Shown: positions 7,184-17,329 of the stretch, piece by piece
Position numbering within the stretch: the stretch's first letter is position 1
Layout of the letters: every line of letters begins with the position of its first letter
Origin: Flavobacterium hydatis
GTDB taxonomy: Bacteria; Bacteroidota; Bacteroidia; Flavobacteriales; Flavobacteriaceae
Length of the DNA: 64,000 nucleotides
Assembly: GCF_000737695.1 (NCBI RefSeq)
Contig: NZ_JPRM01000009.1
Coordinates: forward strand, 1 to 64,000
Direction of reading: 5' to 3'
The notes under the pieces: model-generated
What the model was told of the DNA's origin: nothing
The model's database searches: none
Seen by the model: the letters and a program-made list of their open reading frames with translations, nothing else
Made by a program: the position numbers and the translations under genes

Positions 7184-9928
7184 TTATTTCACAATTAATT
7201 TAGCTGTAAACAATTTGCGAGAATGTATTTTTAGGATATAAACTCCTTTTGGTAAATCTTGGTTTATAAGAGAGAACTTATTGTTGTTTACATTTTTTGT
7301 AGCATACAATAATTTTCCTTCCATATTATAAATTTCAATTTCATCAATAGGGTATTCCGACTGAATAAAAGTTTCCGCATTACTATTCGTAGGATTTGGA
7401 TATACTTTTAATCCATTATCGATTTTAAACTCATCGTTACCTAGAGAACTATCAATTACTTCAAAAGAAACTCTGTTCGACACTTCGTTATAAGAATCAT
7501 TGGTAAACATTACCAAAAAGTAATTTCCTTTTTCGGTAGGTAACTCTGTAGTAGCAATGGCTTTAGTTCCTTCCGAAAGTCCTTCAAAATAAGTATAACT
7601 CACCAATGGCTTTTCGTTAGGATTATCGCCTTCATGGTAAATTCCCAACCAATCTTTTACAATTCCTGGAGCATCAGTCCATGAAGCTGTAATTTGTTCG
7701 CCAAGATCATATACCGGTTTATTAATCCATAATTCGGTAACCACTGCTCCAACTTTAAAGAATACTTTATTCCCGATAGCATTAAAACTATCCTGCAAAT
7801 AATATTCGGCGTAATAATATCCCTTTGGTAAATTATTAAATGACTTGGTATCTGCAACTGTGGTAACATATTGCCAACTTGTAGACGTAACTCCTGATCC
7901 TGGATTTACTCCCATTCTGTATATACCAATCCAATCTTTTGCCAATTGTGGTCCATTAGTATAATTAACAACTATTGGTGTTCCTACCGAATATTCTGTA
8001 TTATCTGTAGTTAATACAGGAACTGGTCCAACATAAAAATATTTTCGTGGTGCAATTTCTGTATAACCACCATTAGAGAATATTACGGCATAATAACGTC
8101 CTTTATTAGCCAATCCGTTAGGAAAATTAATAAATCCGCTTGGGCTACCATTAGTATATTGCCAAGTTAGCGATGGTGTTGATGATCCCGGTGTTTGCCC
8201 TTCTTTATACAATCCTATCCAAGTTTTTGTACTCGCTGGAGCATCAGTAAAATCAACTTTAATAGGTGCGCTTTGTGAATAAGTTAAAGCATCGGTAACA
8301 ATCTCAGTATTTACATTATTACTTCCTGTTACAGTAAATGCTTGAGCATCACTCCAAGGAGACCATTCTAGATTACGGTCTCTATATCTTAATTTCACAT
8401 AATACTTCCCATTAGGAAGCGAGTTCGAAGCTAAATCCATCTTGGTAATATCTATACCTAGATTTATATCGACAGTTGAATCTTTTTGAGTCTTATATTT
8501 TCCATATAAATTTTCGAAATCACGATATACTTCTTTTTTAATTATATCGAATGTTGGCGTTTGCGAAATTAAAAACTGACTTGTATTTAATAACTCATTT
8601 GTTGTAGTGCTATATGCCGAACCTGATATCGTTAAAGGCAAAGTAACATTTGCTGCAAAAGTATTTGTGATTGCTGGTTTTACTGGTGCAACTTTGTTTT
8701 TATATCTATGAAACTCGTCCATTAACTGGTTGTTTTTCCATTTATCAACGCTTCCGATAGAATAGCTTTCGATATCCATTTTTCCGTTGGTAACATCAAT
8801 ATCTACAATTTGGTAAATCCAGTTGCATATTGTTTTTTGTACATCTTCAAAATCTTGTTCTGTAGATGATCCCCAATATTGATCCCAAGCTGTTCCTCCC
8901 GAAATAATATTATAGGTAGGTGTGTTTTTTAATTGTCCTCTGTGATACAAATGATGGTGCGCCCCAATATGCATGGAATATTTTGGAGAAGTTACCAATA
9001 AAGGAACGGCTGTATTACGAACCCATGTAGAGATATCTCCAACATATTGCTCTGCCTGATATGGTCTGTGGCTAAGTGAAAAAATCCACTCTACGGTATT
9101 ATCAGCATTTGCAGCAGCTAGAACCTGTTGTAACCAAGTTAACTGTGCAGCTCCTGTATGTTCTGAACTTAAACTGATAAATAAAACATTACCCGCTTGT
9201 TGTGCATAATAGTTTTCTGTCCCTGATGAAATCCCTTTATAGGAAAGCTCACTGATATAAAAATGATCGTAATACGAATTCATACCAAGTGTTCCATATG
9301 TTTCATGGTTTCCCACTGTAGTCTGAATCGGAATATTACCAGATAATCCTCTGTTCTTCTTGAAGTGTACGTTTTCGTAATGATCTAAAGTTCCTACATC
9401 GACTTGATCTCCAACCATAAATGTCATCGAAATATTATCCTCTGGAGATAATTTAGCACCCCATTTTTGTTTTATTTTTCTTTTTGCAGCCGATACTAAT
9501 GAATCGTAACGAGGTACAGCTTTTAACTGATTATCTCCCATAATCAAAAAGCGAATATGTCCATCGGCAGTAGCTGCTTGCCCAGGATTAGGCAATGTTT
9601 TAAAGGAATAAACGGTAGACACATCTGCGCCTGTTTTTATTCTGTAGTAATATTTTGTGTTTGGCGAAAGGTTCATCAGTTTCGCGCTGTGATAAAAGTA
9701 ATTTCCCGGATAACCTGAATCTGTAAAAACATTGGTATTACCTGTAACTGTAACATTAAGATTAGCTTCTGTTGTTCCGTATTCTACTATCGTTTCTGGA
9801 TTGCTTTCTGTTTTCCAGTTAACATAAATAGATGTGGGGGTTGCGTTTTGCAAATAAGGAAATAGTTTTTGTGCCTGAGCAGTAAAACCTATTCCTAAAA
9901 GGGATAATAGTAAGTAGATTTTTTTCAT
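7184..9928 (-). CDS. Secreted purple-acid-phosphatase-like metallophosphoesterase with T9SS sorting domain
   Basis: The start is the ATG at 9928 (MKKIYLLLSLLGIGFTAQAQ, a signal peptide), giving 914 residues. Order: a fibronectin-III-like N-terminal domain typical of purple acid phosphatases (YLQNATPTSIYVNW to about 115), a calcineurin-like phosphoesterase core with IMGDNQ, VGDQVD, GNHETYG, SLSHRP and GAHHHLYHRG as metal and catalytic motifs, then three related beta modules each containing a TKTWIGLYKEG or KDWIGIYRMG-like phrase, and a C-terminal T9SS sorting domain (LKVYPNPTNSNAETF ... GVYILKIHS). It should be exported and act on extracellular phosphoesters; the substrate is unknown. Confidence 0.9.
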   Translation of the reverse strand: MKKIYLLLSLLGIGFTAQAQKLFPYLQNATPTSIYVNWKTESNPETIVEYGTTEANLNVTVTGNTNVFTDSGYPGNYFYHSAKLMNLSPNTKYYYRIKTGADVSTVYSFKTLPNPGQAATADGHIRFLIMGDNQLKAVPRYDSLVSAAKRKIKQKWGAKLSPEDNISMTFMVGDQVDVGTLDHYENVHFKKNRGLSGNIPIQTTVGNHETYGTLGMNSYYDHFYISELSYKGISSGTENYYAQQAGNVLFISLSSEHTGAAQLTWLQQVLAAANADNTVEWIFSLSHRPYQAEQYVGDISTWVRNTAVPLLVTSPKYSMHIGAHHHLYHRGQLKNTPTYNIISGGTAWDQYWGSSTEQDFEDVQKTICNWIYQIVDIDVTNGKMDIESYSIGSVDKWKNNQLMDEFHRYKNKVAPVKPAITNTFAANVTLPLTISGSAYSTTTNELLNTSQFLISQTPTFDIIKKEVYRDFENLYGKYKTQKDSTVDINLGIDITKMDLASNSLPNGKYYVKLRYRDRNLEWSPWSDAQAFTVTGSNNVNTEIVTDALTYSQSAPIKVDFTDAPASTKTWIGLYKEGQTPGSSTPSLTWQYTNGSPSGFINFPNGLANKGRYYAVIFSNGGYTEIAPRKYFYVGPVPVLTTDNTEYSVGTPIVVNYTNGPQLAKDWIGIYRMGVNPGSGVTSTSWQYVTTVADTKSFNNLPKGYYYAEYYLQDSFNAIGNKVFFKVGAVVTELWINKPVYDLGEQITASWTDAPGIVKDWLGIYHEGDNPNEKPLVSYTYFEGLSEGTKAIATTELPTEKGNYFLVMFTNDSYNEVSNRVSFEVIDSSLGNDEFKIDNGLKVYPNPTNSNAETFIQSEYPIDEIEIYNMEGKLLYATKNVNNNKFSLINQDLPKGVYILKIHSRKLFTAKLIVK

Positions 9929-10062
9929 GGGTTGTTGTTTCGTTGTTAGACGAAGCAAAAGTATTCTACCAAAATCCAAATACTTTTAAGACAACATTAC
10001 CCTTATTTTATCTTTACTTCTCTTTATTGTAAAGTTAAAAATGCATTGATTATCTGAAAAAT

Positions 10063-10190
10063 GGAACGCGGATGACGCGGATTCGCCAAGGCGAAAACGC
10101 AGATAAAAACGGATTTTTTCTCTTTATAATCTTAAGAAATCTGTTTTTATCCGCGTCTTTACTTTAGTAAATCCGTTTCATCCGCGTTCC
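10063..10190. repeat. Palindromic 'GCGGATGACGCGGATT' element, copy 1
   Basis: The 128-base element starts GGAACGCGGATGACGCGG and ends with the inverted CATCCGCGTTCC. Inside are a small palindrome TTCGCCAAGGCGAA and an inner pair ACGCAGATAAAAACGGATT / AATCTGTTTTTATCCGCGT. The whole can fold into a long branched hairpin. No ORF of note. Two further copies lie at 10244 and 13908. Confidence 0.85.
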
Positions 10191-10200
10191 TTTTTTAAGT

Positions 10201-10243
10201 TACAGTATGTTAAGCTGCAATTGTCTAGATTGTCTAAAAAACA
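10201..10243. repeat. Duplicated scrap of the DUF418 gene 3' end
   Basis: On the minus strand this reads ACAATTGCAGCTTAA (codons T-I-A-A-stop), matching the real end of the DUF418 gene at 10391 (ACAGTTGCGGCATAA, T-V-A-A-stop). The TTTTTTAAGT/CACAG flank also matches. It shows that element copy 2 together with the gene's last codons was duplicated in tandem (period about 181 bases). Confidence 0.65.
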
Positions 10244-10370
10244 GAACACGGATGATGCAGATTCGCCAAGGCGAAAACGCAGATAAAAACGGATTTTTTC
10301 TCTTTATAATCTTAAGAAATCTGTTTTATCCGCGTCTTTACTTTAGTAAATCCGTTTCATCCGCGTATCT
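10244..10370. repeat. Palindromic 'GCGGATGACGCGGATT' element, copy 2
   Basis: It is nearly identical to copy 1 through the interior (TTCGCCAAGGCGAA and the stretch to CTTAAGAAATCTG). The ends have decayed (GAACACGGATGATGCAG, CATCCGCGTATC). It ends about 20 bases from the stop codon of the DUF418 gene and may form the 3' end of its transcript. Confidence 0.85.
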
Positions 10371-10390
10371 TTTTTTAAGTCACAGAATAT

Positions 10391-11599
10391 TTATGCCGCA
10401 ACTGTCTTTTTCTCTTTTCCGAAAGAAATCCAAGTTGCTTTATGCCAGATGTATTCTAATGGTCCTTGTTTGTGTGTTTTTAACCACCATGTACAAAATC
10501 CTAATTGTAGCAAAAACAAAATAATTCCTATTAGTAATCCAAATGTTGCACCAGTATATTGGTAAAGTCCTAAACCAAAACGGTAGTATATAAATGATCC
10601 TAAGATTGATTGCGAAAAATAACTTGTTAAGCTCATTTTCCCAAAAGGAATTAATTTTACTAGTACTTTGTTTATGGCTTCTTTTTGATATAGTAATACA
10701 AATGTGCTTACTAAAACAACCATAAAGGTAACATTAGACCAAGATGTAAAAATGATTAATAAACTGTTTACTATGTCTTTGTTTGCTATAAGTTCTGGCA
10801 AATACGTTTTGAACGCAAATAACGGAATGAATAATATTATAGCGTATAGCAATGCTTTTTTCCAAAATGCAATACTAGCTTCCGAAATAACAAAAAGTTG
10901 TTTTCTTCCTGCAATCATCCCAAACATAAACAATGCTGGCGCCTGAAAAAATCTTCCGTTTTCCCATGACCAAAATACCGATGCCCATCTTCCTACTGAT
11001 ATATTCCCCACTGCGTGATCTACAAATGAATTACTCCCTGTTAAGTAGGTGTACATATCTCCATAATATGCATTTGATCTGTTAAGAGGAAGTATATAAT
11101 CGGGATTAAAAAGTATATTGAAAAAATTGAACCATTCCATTGGTAGCATCAATAAGAAAGTTGCTATTATTAATACATACTTGGTATTTAAATTACAAAT
11201 GGGAATTAATATTAATCCTAAAACGGCATACATCATTAATATATCGCCTGAGAAAAATAGTGTATTTACTATTCCGAAAATAAATAATATAGTTAGTCGC
11301 CAAACATATCTCCATCTAAAATCATTTCCTTTTTTACGCTGATTATCATATTGTATAAAAAAACTAAATCCGAAGAGTAACGAAAAGATTGCATACGATT
11401 TTCCTGCAAAAATGAAGAATAATGTATCCCAAATTATCTTGTCTAATACCTTGATAGGTTCGGGTAAATATTCGGGCAAATAATAAAAATCAAAGTGTTC
11501 TAAATTATGAAGTAACATAATCGCCATAATGGCTAAACCTCGTAATGCATCTATGACTTCTATACGGGGAGTTTTTAAACTAAAAGCATTTTCTGACAT
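10391..11599 (-). CDS. DUF418 (YeiB-like) multi-pass membrane protein
   Basis: The 402-residue protein begins RIEVIDALRGLAIMAIMLLHN, the N-terminal motif of YeiB/DUF418 and related acyltransferase-3-like membrane proteins. Nine or more hydrophobic segments follow. The C-terminal phrase KQGPLEYIWHKATW is the DUF418 hallmark (GPLE.IWR..T). These proteins sit in the inner membrane and have no firmly established function. The ATG at 11599 is clear. Its 3' end borders the palindromic repeat pair, whose tandem copy carries a duplicate of the last codons. Confidence 0.85.
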   Translation of the reverse strand: MSENAFSLKTPRIEVIDALRGLAIMAIMLLHNLEHFDFYYLPEYLPEPIKVLDKIIWDTLFFIFAGKSYAIFSLLFGFSFFIQYDNQRKKGNDFRWRYVWRLTILFIFGIVNTLFFSGDILMMYAVLGLILIPICNLNTKYVLIIATFLLMLPMEWFNFFNILFNPDYILPLNRSNAYYGDMYTYLTGSNSFVDHAVGNISVGRWASVFWSWENGRFFQAPALFMFGMIAGRKQLFVISEASIAFWKKALLYAIILFIPLFAFKTYLPELIANKDIVNSLLIIFTSWSNVTFMVVLVSTFVLLYQKEAINKVLVKLIPFGKMSLTSYFSQSILGSFIYYRFGLGLYQYTGATFGLLIGIILFLLQLGFCTWWLKTHKQGPLEYIWHKATWISFGKEKKTVAA

Positions 11600-11855
11600 A
11601 ATTTTTTAAGGATTAATTTATAGTATATTAGCTCAAATATAATTTTATTTCGCTAAAATCTACAATCGAAATCCTCAATTATAGCGGGGTCTAACAGTCT
11701 AATTTTCAATTATTCTCAACTATTTTTCATAAAATTAAAAATCAAATAATAAAACATTTTACAGGAATTATATAACGTTGTTTTTGTGGTATTTGTTAAT
11801 TTCACAATAAGGCAATAGTGATTGTCATTTTTAATTAATTTAAAAACCCTAAATC

Positions 11856-12029
11856 ATGAAAAGTAAGTTATCTACAATATTAGTCGCTTTAATTATCTCG
11901 TTATCCCTAACTAGTTGTGAGGCTATCGAAGGCATTTTTAAAGCAGGAATGGGTGTCGGTGCTTTTGCCGTAATTATTATAATCGTTCTTATAATTTACC
12001 TGATTATTAAAATTTTCGGTAAGAAATAG
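11856..12029 (+). CDS. Small 57-residue membrane lipoprotein
   Basis: ATG at 11856 to TAG at 12029. The peptide starts MKSKLSTILVALIISLSL and has a lipobox LTSC with Cys21. A short segment EAIEGIFKAGMGVGAFA follows, then one transmembrane helix (VIIIIVLIIYLIIKIF) and a GKK tail. Similar short 'C-E-x-I-x-x-I-F-K-A-G' proteins occur widely in Bacteroidota, sometimes misnamed phosphatidate cytidylyltransferase. Its role is unknown. It converges on the ABC-F gene. Confidence 0.75.
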   Translation: MKSKLSTILVALIISLSLTSCEAIEGIFKAGMGVGAFAVIIIIVLIIYLIIKIFGKK

Positions 12030-12035
12030 AATAAA

Positions 12036-12073
12036 AAAAATCCCATTTGCCGCTGCAAATGGGATTTCAAAAA
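12036..12073 (-). terminator. Terminator between the small lipoprotein and ABC-F genes
   Basis: AATCCCATTTGC (12039-12050) pairs with GCAAATGGGATT (12055-12066) around a four-base loop. Eight T residues follow on the minus strand, which fits the ABC-F gene. The plus strand has only a short T tract. Confidence 0.85.
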
Positions 12074-12088
12074 AGATATTTTTAAGTA

Positions 12089-13711
<1,623 letters not shown>

Positions 13712-13820
13712 CTATATTAATTAATTTTGTGCAAAAGTAGTGAAAAAGGTTCAGAGGTACAAAGAATCTAGGCCGCTAAGTTTTTTTAATATGAAAATAG
13801 CTAAAAATGTTTTGCCACAG

Positions 13821-13879
13821 ATTAAATAGATTAAATAGATTAAATAGATTAAATAGATTAAATAGATTAAATAGATTAC
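13821..13879. repeat. 9-base tandem repeat (ATTAAATAG)n
   Basis: Six perfect head-to-tail copies of ATTAAATAG run from 13821 to 13874, followed by a partial unit ATTACA. They follow the phrase TTTGCCACAG. It could vary in copy number between strains. It is not a CRISPR: there are no spacers. Confidence 0.95.
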
Positions 13880-13907
13880 AAATAATAGCGGACTCCAATT
13901 ATCTAAA

Positions 13908-14035
13908 AGGGAACGCGGATGATACGGATTCGCTAGGGCGAAAACGCAGATAAAAACGGATTTTCTTTCTATTGTTTTTAAAATCTGTTTTTATCCGTGT
14001 CTTTACTTTTGTAAATCTGTGTCATCCGCGTTCCC
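13908..14035. repeat. Palindromic 'GCGGATGACGCGGATT' element, copy 3
   Basis: It starts GGGAACGCGGATGATACGG and ends CATCCGCGTTCCCC, with the inner palindrome TTCGCTAGGGCGAA in place of TTCGCCAAGGCGAA. Length and layout equal copies 1 and 2. The middle has diverged (TTTTCTTTCTATTG). All three copies are preceded by an ATTATCTRAAA-like phrase. Confidence 0.85.
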
Positions 14036-14071
14036 CTTATAGACAATCTTTGCTTACTTTGCGGTTAAATT

Positions 14072-14845
14072 TTACAATTTACTTTCTTTTTCCAAAGCCT
14101 CTTCTAAGCTTTTATAGTTATTTAAAACTTTGACAATTAATCCTTCTTTGTTGATGATGAAATGTGTGGGAAAAGCATTTAGCTGTAATGTTTCATTCAT
14201 ATAGATTTTCATATTTGGAATAACGGAATATGATAATGGTTTTCTAGCCAAAAATGTTTTTAATTGTTCGGGGGTATCTTCTGCTAAACTCACAAAAAGA
14301 ATATCTTTTCGATCTTTATATTTCTCTGCCAATTTATTTACATCTGGAAATTCTTTTATACATGCAGCACAATGTATATACCAACATTTTATTACTATAA
14401 TTTTTCCTTTCATCGTTTCATTAGAAACCAAATTTCCGTTTAAATCCTTAAAAGAGAATTTAGGGAAAGGCGTATTTTCCATTTTGAAATTCTTATACGC
14501 ATCAAAAGCTTCTTGGTTTATTGTTGCTTTTATACTCGTATCGGAATTGGGATTGATTTTAAATAATTTATAGTAATAAATGGCATCATCCGATTGTAAT
14601 CGAATTGGAATATAATTACTATTTGCTAATTGATCTAAAAAAGCCTCTTTTGGTATTTCTCCCGAAAGGGTGTCTAGCGCAACAAAATCTCTGGAAAGCA
14701 TTATGTTTTTACTCTGATATGTCCACCAACTGCTGTAGTCTTTCTGAATTTGTATTGGGTCAACTTCTGGATTTCCGTATTTTGTTTGGGCGAAAGAAAG
14801 TGTAAAAAATAAAAATGTGATGATACTGCTAATCGATTTCTGCAT
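14072..14845 (-). CDS. TlpA-like thiol:disulfide oxidoreductase, exported
   Basis: The start is the ATG at 14845 (MQKSISSIITFLFFTLSFAQ, signal peptide), giving 257 residues; a TTG six codons earlier is less likely. A poorly conserved N-terminal region of about 120 residues precedes a thioredoxin-fold domain with FPKFSFKDLNGNLVSNETMKGKIIVIKCWYIHCAACIKEFP. CAAC is the redox pair. The cis-Pro is in NAFPTHF. It belongs to the AhpC/TSA-TlpA group and should act in the periplasm or outside, reducing or oxidising disulfides. The partner is unknown. It is divergent from the Lgt-like gene. Confidence 0.85.
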   Translation of the reverse strand: MQKSISSIITFLFFTLSFAQTKYGNPEVDPIQIQKDYSSWWTYQSKNIMLSRDFVALDTLSGEIPKEAFLDQLANSNYIPIRLQSDDAIYYYKLFKINPNSDTSIKATINQEAFDAYKNFKMENTPFPKFSFKDLNGNLVSNETMKGKIIVIKCWYIHCAACIKEFPDVNKLAEKYKDRKDILFVSLAEDTPEQLKTFLARKPLSYSVIPNMKIYMNETLQLNAFPTHFIINKEGLIVKVLNNYKSLEEALEKESKL

Positions 14846-14944
14846 GAGTTTTTTAAGATACAATTGAGTTTCAAAAGTAAAAAATTAATCTTAAAAACAT
14901 TTTTAATTAGATTTACCTATATTCGTTAAAAATTCTGACTAAAA

Positions 14945-15685
14945 ATGACATTCCCCTTTCAGTTTGAAATCTTTGAAAAAACATTTTACTGGCATTTTAT
15001 TTTTGAAACATTAGCTTTTTTTGTTGGTATAAGAATTTATTATTTTCTAAAAAAAAGAATTCAGGATCCCATATCAGATACGAATCGTTTAATAATTATG
15101 ATTGGTGCTATGATTGGTGCTTTAATAGGATCAAGAGTAATTGCTTTACTTGAAAATCCTTCACAAATTGCTCATCAGACTTTTCTAACTTTATATCAAA
15201 ATAAAACTGTTGCCGGCGGATTTTTAGGTGGGTTAATGGGAGTTGAATTAATTAAGAAATGTATTGGTGTAAAAATCGCTTCGGGAGATTTATATGTTAT
15301 TCCAATTATCGCAGCTTTATTTATTGGTCGAATTGGCTGTTTTTCAATGGGAATAGCTGAACCGACTTATGGCAATGAAACTACTTTTTTTACAGGAATG
15401 AATTTAGGCGACGGATTAAAAAGACATCCCATTGCCTTATACGAAATGGTATTTATGGTTTTGCTTTTTATTTTTTTTGAAAAGATAAAAAGCAAAAAGC
15501 TAATTAATGGTGATCGATTTAAACTCTTTATGGTTTTATATTTTCTCTTCCGATTTTTAGTCGAATTCTTAAAACCTTATGAGCCTTTATTTCTTAATTT
15601 AAGCAGTATTCAATGGAGTTCTATATTTATTTTTGGATACTACTGGAAGTTTCTTTGCCGAATATTTGCCTTTAAAAACAATTAA
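14945..15685 (+). CDS. Lgt-like multi-pass membrane protein lacking key Lgt residues
   Basis: The 246-residue protein has about seven hydrophobic segments and aligns with prolipoprotein diacylglyceryl transferase. The blocks GGFLGG (92-96), GRIGCFSMG (128-136), HPIALYE (161-167) and FRFLVEF (202-208) correspond to Lgt HGG, GRLGNFING, HPSQLYE and FRIIVEF. Arg129 and Arg203 are kept, but the essential His of HGG is Leu94 and the Asn of GRxGN is Cys132. It is therefore a divergent paralogue, not the housekeeping Lgt. It is followed after 29 bases by a radical SAM gene of Tes type, which suggests a role in lipid handling. Exact function unknown. Confidence 0.8.
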   Translation: MTFPFQFEIFEKTFYWHFIFETLAFFVGIRIYYFLKKRIQDPISDTNRLIIMIGAMIGALIGSRVIALLENPSQIAHQTFLTLYQNKTVAGGFLGGLMGVELIKKCIGVKIASGDLYVIPIIAALFIGRIGCFSMGIAEPTYGNETTFFTGMNLGDGLKRHPIALYEMVFMVLLFIFFEKIKSKKLINGDRFKLFMVLYFLFRFLVEFLKPYEPLFLNLSSIQWSSIFIFGYYWKFLCRIFAFKNN

Positions 15686-15714
15686 ATTTTACTTTATAAT
15701 ATAAAAATATTTTA

Positions 15715-17103
15715 ATGAAAACTCGCGATTATATATTTTACGACTATACCAAAAGCTTATGCCACCATTGTCTGGCTCTTGTAGATACTAAAATTGTATT
15801 TCAGGATGACAAAGTTTGGATGCTGAAACATTGCAAAACACATGGCGAAATGAGATCTATGATTGCAGATGATGTCAATTATTATAAGCAGTTGCGTAAT
15901 TACAACAAACAGTCTGAAATGCCATTAAAGTTTAATACAAAAGTGCATTACGGCTGTCCTTATGACTGCGGATTATGCACAGATCATGAGCAACATTCGT
16001 GTTTAACAATTGTAGAAGTCACAGATAGATGTAACCTCGCCTGCCCTACTTGTTATGCAAGTTCGGCTCCTAATTATGGTAGACATCGTACTTTAGAAGA
16101 AATTGAAAAAATGTTTGATACCGTAGTGGCAAACGAGGGTGAACCTGACGTGGTTCAGATTTCTGGAGGAGAACCAACAGTACATCCGGAATTTTTTAAA
16201 ATTTTAGATATTGCCAAAAGTAAGCCCATTAAACATTTGATGTTGAATACAAACGGTATTCGAATTGCAAAAGACATTAAATTTGTAGAAAAACTGGCTA
16301 CTTATATGCCTGATTTCGAAATATATCTACAATTTGATAGTTTTAAACCCGAAGTATTAGAAAAATTAAGAGGCGAAGATTTAACTGAAGTTCGCAAAAA
16401 AGCAATCGAACATTTGAATCTATTTAATATTTCGACCACGCTAGTAATCACGCTTCAAAAAGGAGAAAATGACGACGAAATTGGTCAGATAATTGAATAT
16501 GCATTAAAACAAAAATGTGTGCGTGGCGTTACTTTTCAGCCTACACAAGTTGCCGGACGAAATGACAATTATGATGATATTTCAGGAAGAATAACATTAA
16601 CTGAAGTTCGCAGAAAAATTTACGAACAATATCCTGTTTTTACTCCACAAGATTTAATTCCGGTTCCTTGTAATCCAGATGCTTTATGCATGGCTTATGC
16701 ACTAAAAATTGACGGAGAAGTATTTCCGATGACTCATTTGATAAATCCGGAAGATTTATTAAATAACTCAAAAAACACAATAGTTTTTGAGCATGATGAA
16801 AAACTAAAAACCCATATGCTGAATTTATTTAGTACTGGTATTTCTGTTGATTGTGCCGAAGGTGAATTTAGCGAACTAATGTGTTGTTTACCAAGAGTTC
16901 AATCTGACACACTTAATTACAATAATTTATTCCGAATTTTAATTATGAATTTTATGGATGCTCATGATTTTGATGTTAGAGCCGTTAAAAAATCATGTGT
17001 TCATATTGTAAGCGATAAAATGAAGATTATTCCGTTTGAGACTATGAATTTATTTTATAGAGATAATAAAATTGAAAAAATAAGAGAAAAATTAAGTGTT
17101 TAA
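15715..17103 (+). CDS. Radical SAM enzyme, tetraether synthase (Tes/MJ0619)-like
   Basis: The 462-residue protein has an N-terminal metal site of Cys16-X2-Cys19 and Cys40-X2-His43 (rubredoxin-like). A second Cys cluster YGCPYDCGLCTDHEQHSC (Cys81, 85, 88, 96) follows, then the radical SAM motif CNLACPTC (Cys106, 110, 113) and SGGEPT. Late cysteines sit in VPCNPDALC, VDCAEGE and LMCCLP. This order is that of the MJ0619/Tes family, whose archaeal members join lipid tails by C-C bonds. Bacterial members are less studied. Context with an Lgt-like protein suggests a lipid substrate; that is inference. Confidence 0.85.
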   Translation: MKTRDYIFYDYTKSLCHHCLALVDTKIVFQDDKVWMLKHCKTHGEMRSMIADDVNYYKQLRNYNKQSEMPLKFNTKVHYGCPYDCGLCTDHEQHSCLTIVEVTDRCNLACPTCYASSAPNYGRHRTLEEIEKMFDTVVANEGEPDVVQISGGEPTVHPEFFKILDIAKSKPIKHLMLNTNGIRIAKDIKFVEKLATYMPDFEIYLQFDSFKPEVLEKLRGEDLTEVRKKAIEHLNLFNISTTLVITLQKGENDDEIGQIIEYALKQKCVRGVTFQPTQVAGRNDNYDDISGRITLTEVRRKIYEQYPVFTPQDLIPVPCNPDALCMAYALKIDGEVFPMTHLINPEDLLNNSKNTIVFEHDEKLKTHMLNLFSTGISVDCAEGEFSELMCCLPRVQSDTLNYNNLFRILIMNFMDAHDFDVRAVKKSCVHIVSDKMKIIPFETMNLFYRDNKIEKIREKLSV

Positions 17104-17118
17104 TATAACTTTTAAAAT

Positions 17119-17289
17119 ATGGAAGGTTTAATATTTATCGGGTTTCTTCTTGTAGCGATGTTTTTAATTGGTCTAATTGGTTTGATCTTTAATAAAGAAA
17201 ACAAAAAGTTTTTCCTGACGCTTTTGTTAATTCCAATAATCATTGTCGTAATAGGCTTTGGAACGTGTGTTGTAATAATGAGTAATTGA
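17119..17289 (+). CDS. Small two-helix membrane protein A
   Basis: ATG at 17119 to TGA at 17289, 56 residues, 15 bases after the radical SAM stop. Two transmembrane helices (GLIFIGFLLVAMFLIGLIGL and FFLTLLLIPIIIVV) flank the charged loop NKENKK. It ends IGFGTCVVIMSN. The IGFGTC phrase is shared with the next gene (17330-17527), so the two are paralogues in tandem. Function unknown; position suggests it belongs to the Lgt-like/Tes-like unit. Confidence 0.7.
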   Translation: MEGLIFIGFLLVAMFLIGLIGLIFNKENKKFFLTLLLIPIIIVVIGFGTCVVIMSN

Positions 17290-17329
17290 TAATTTTTGAT
17301 TTAAAATCAGACAATAAATAAAAAAGAAT

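Noticed and set aside
10207..10524. 105-codon plus-strand frame over the palindromic element and DUF418 3' end
   Set aside because: It runs antisense to the DUF418 gene and through a repeat; it has no family features.
13821..13879. CRISPR array
   Set aside because: The repeat is nine bases, perfectly tandem, with no spacers and no cas genes nearby.
14945..15685. Housekeeping prolipoprotein diacylglyceryl transferase
   Set aside because: The essential His of the HGG block and the Asn of GRxGN are replaced, so it is more likely a divergent paralogue.
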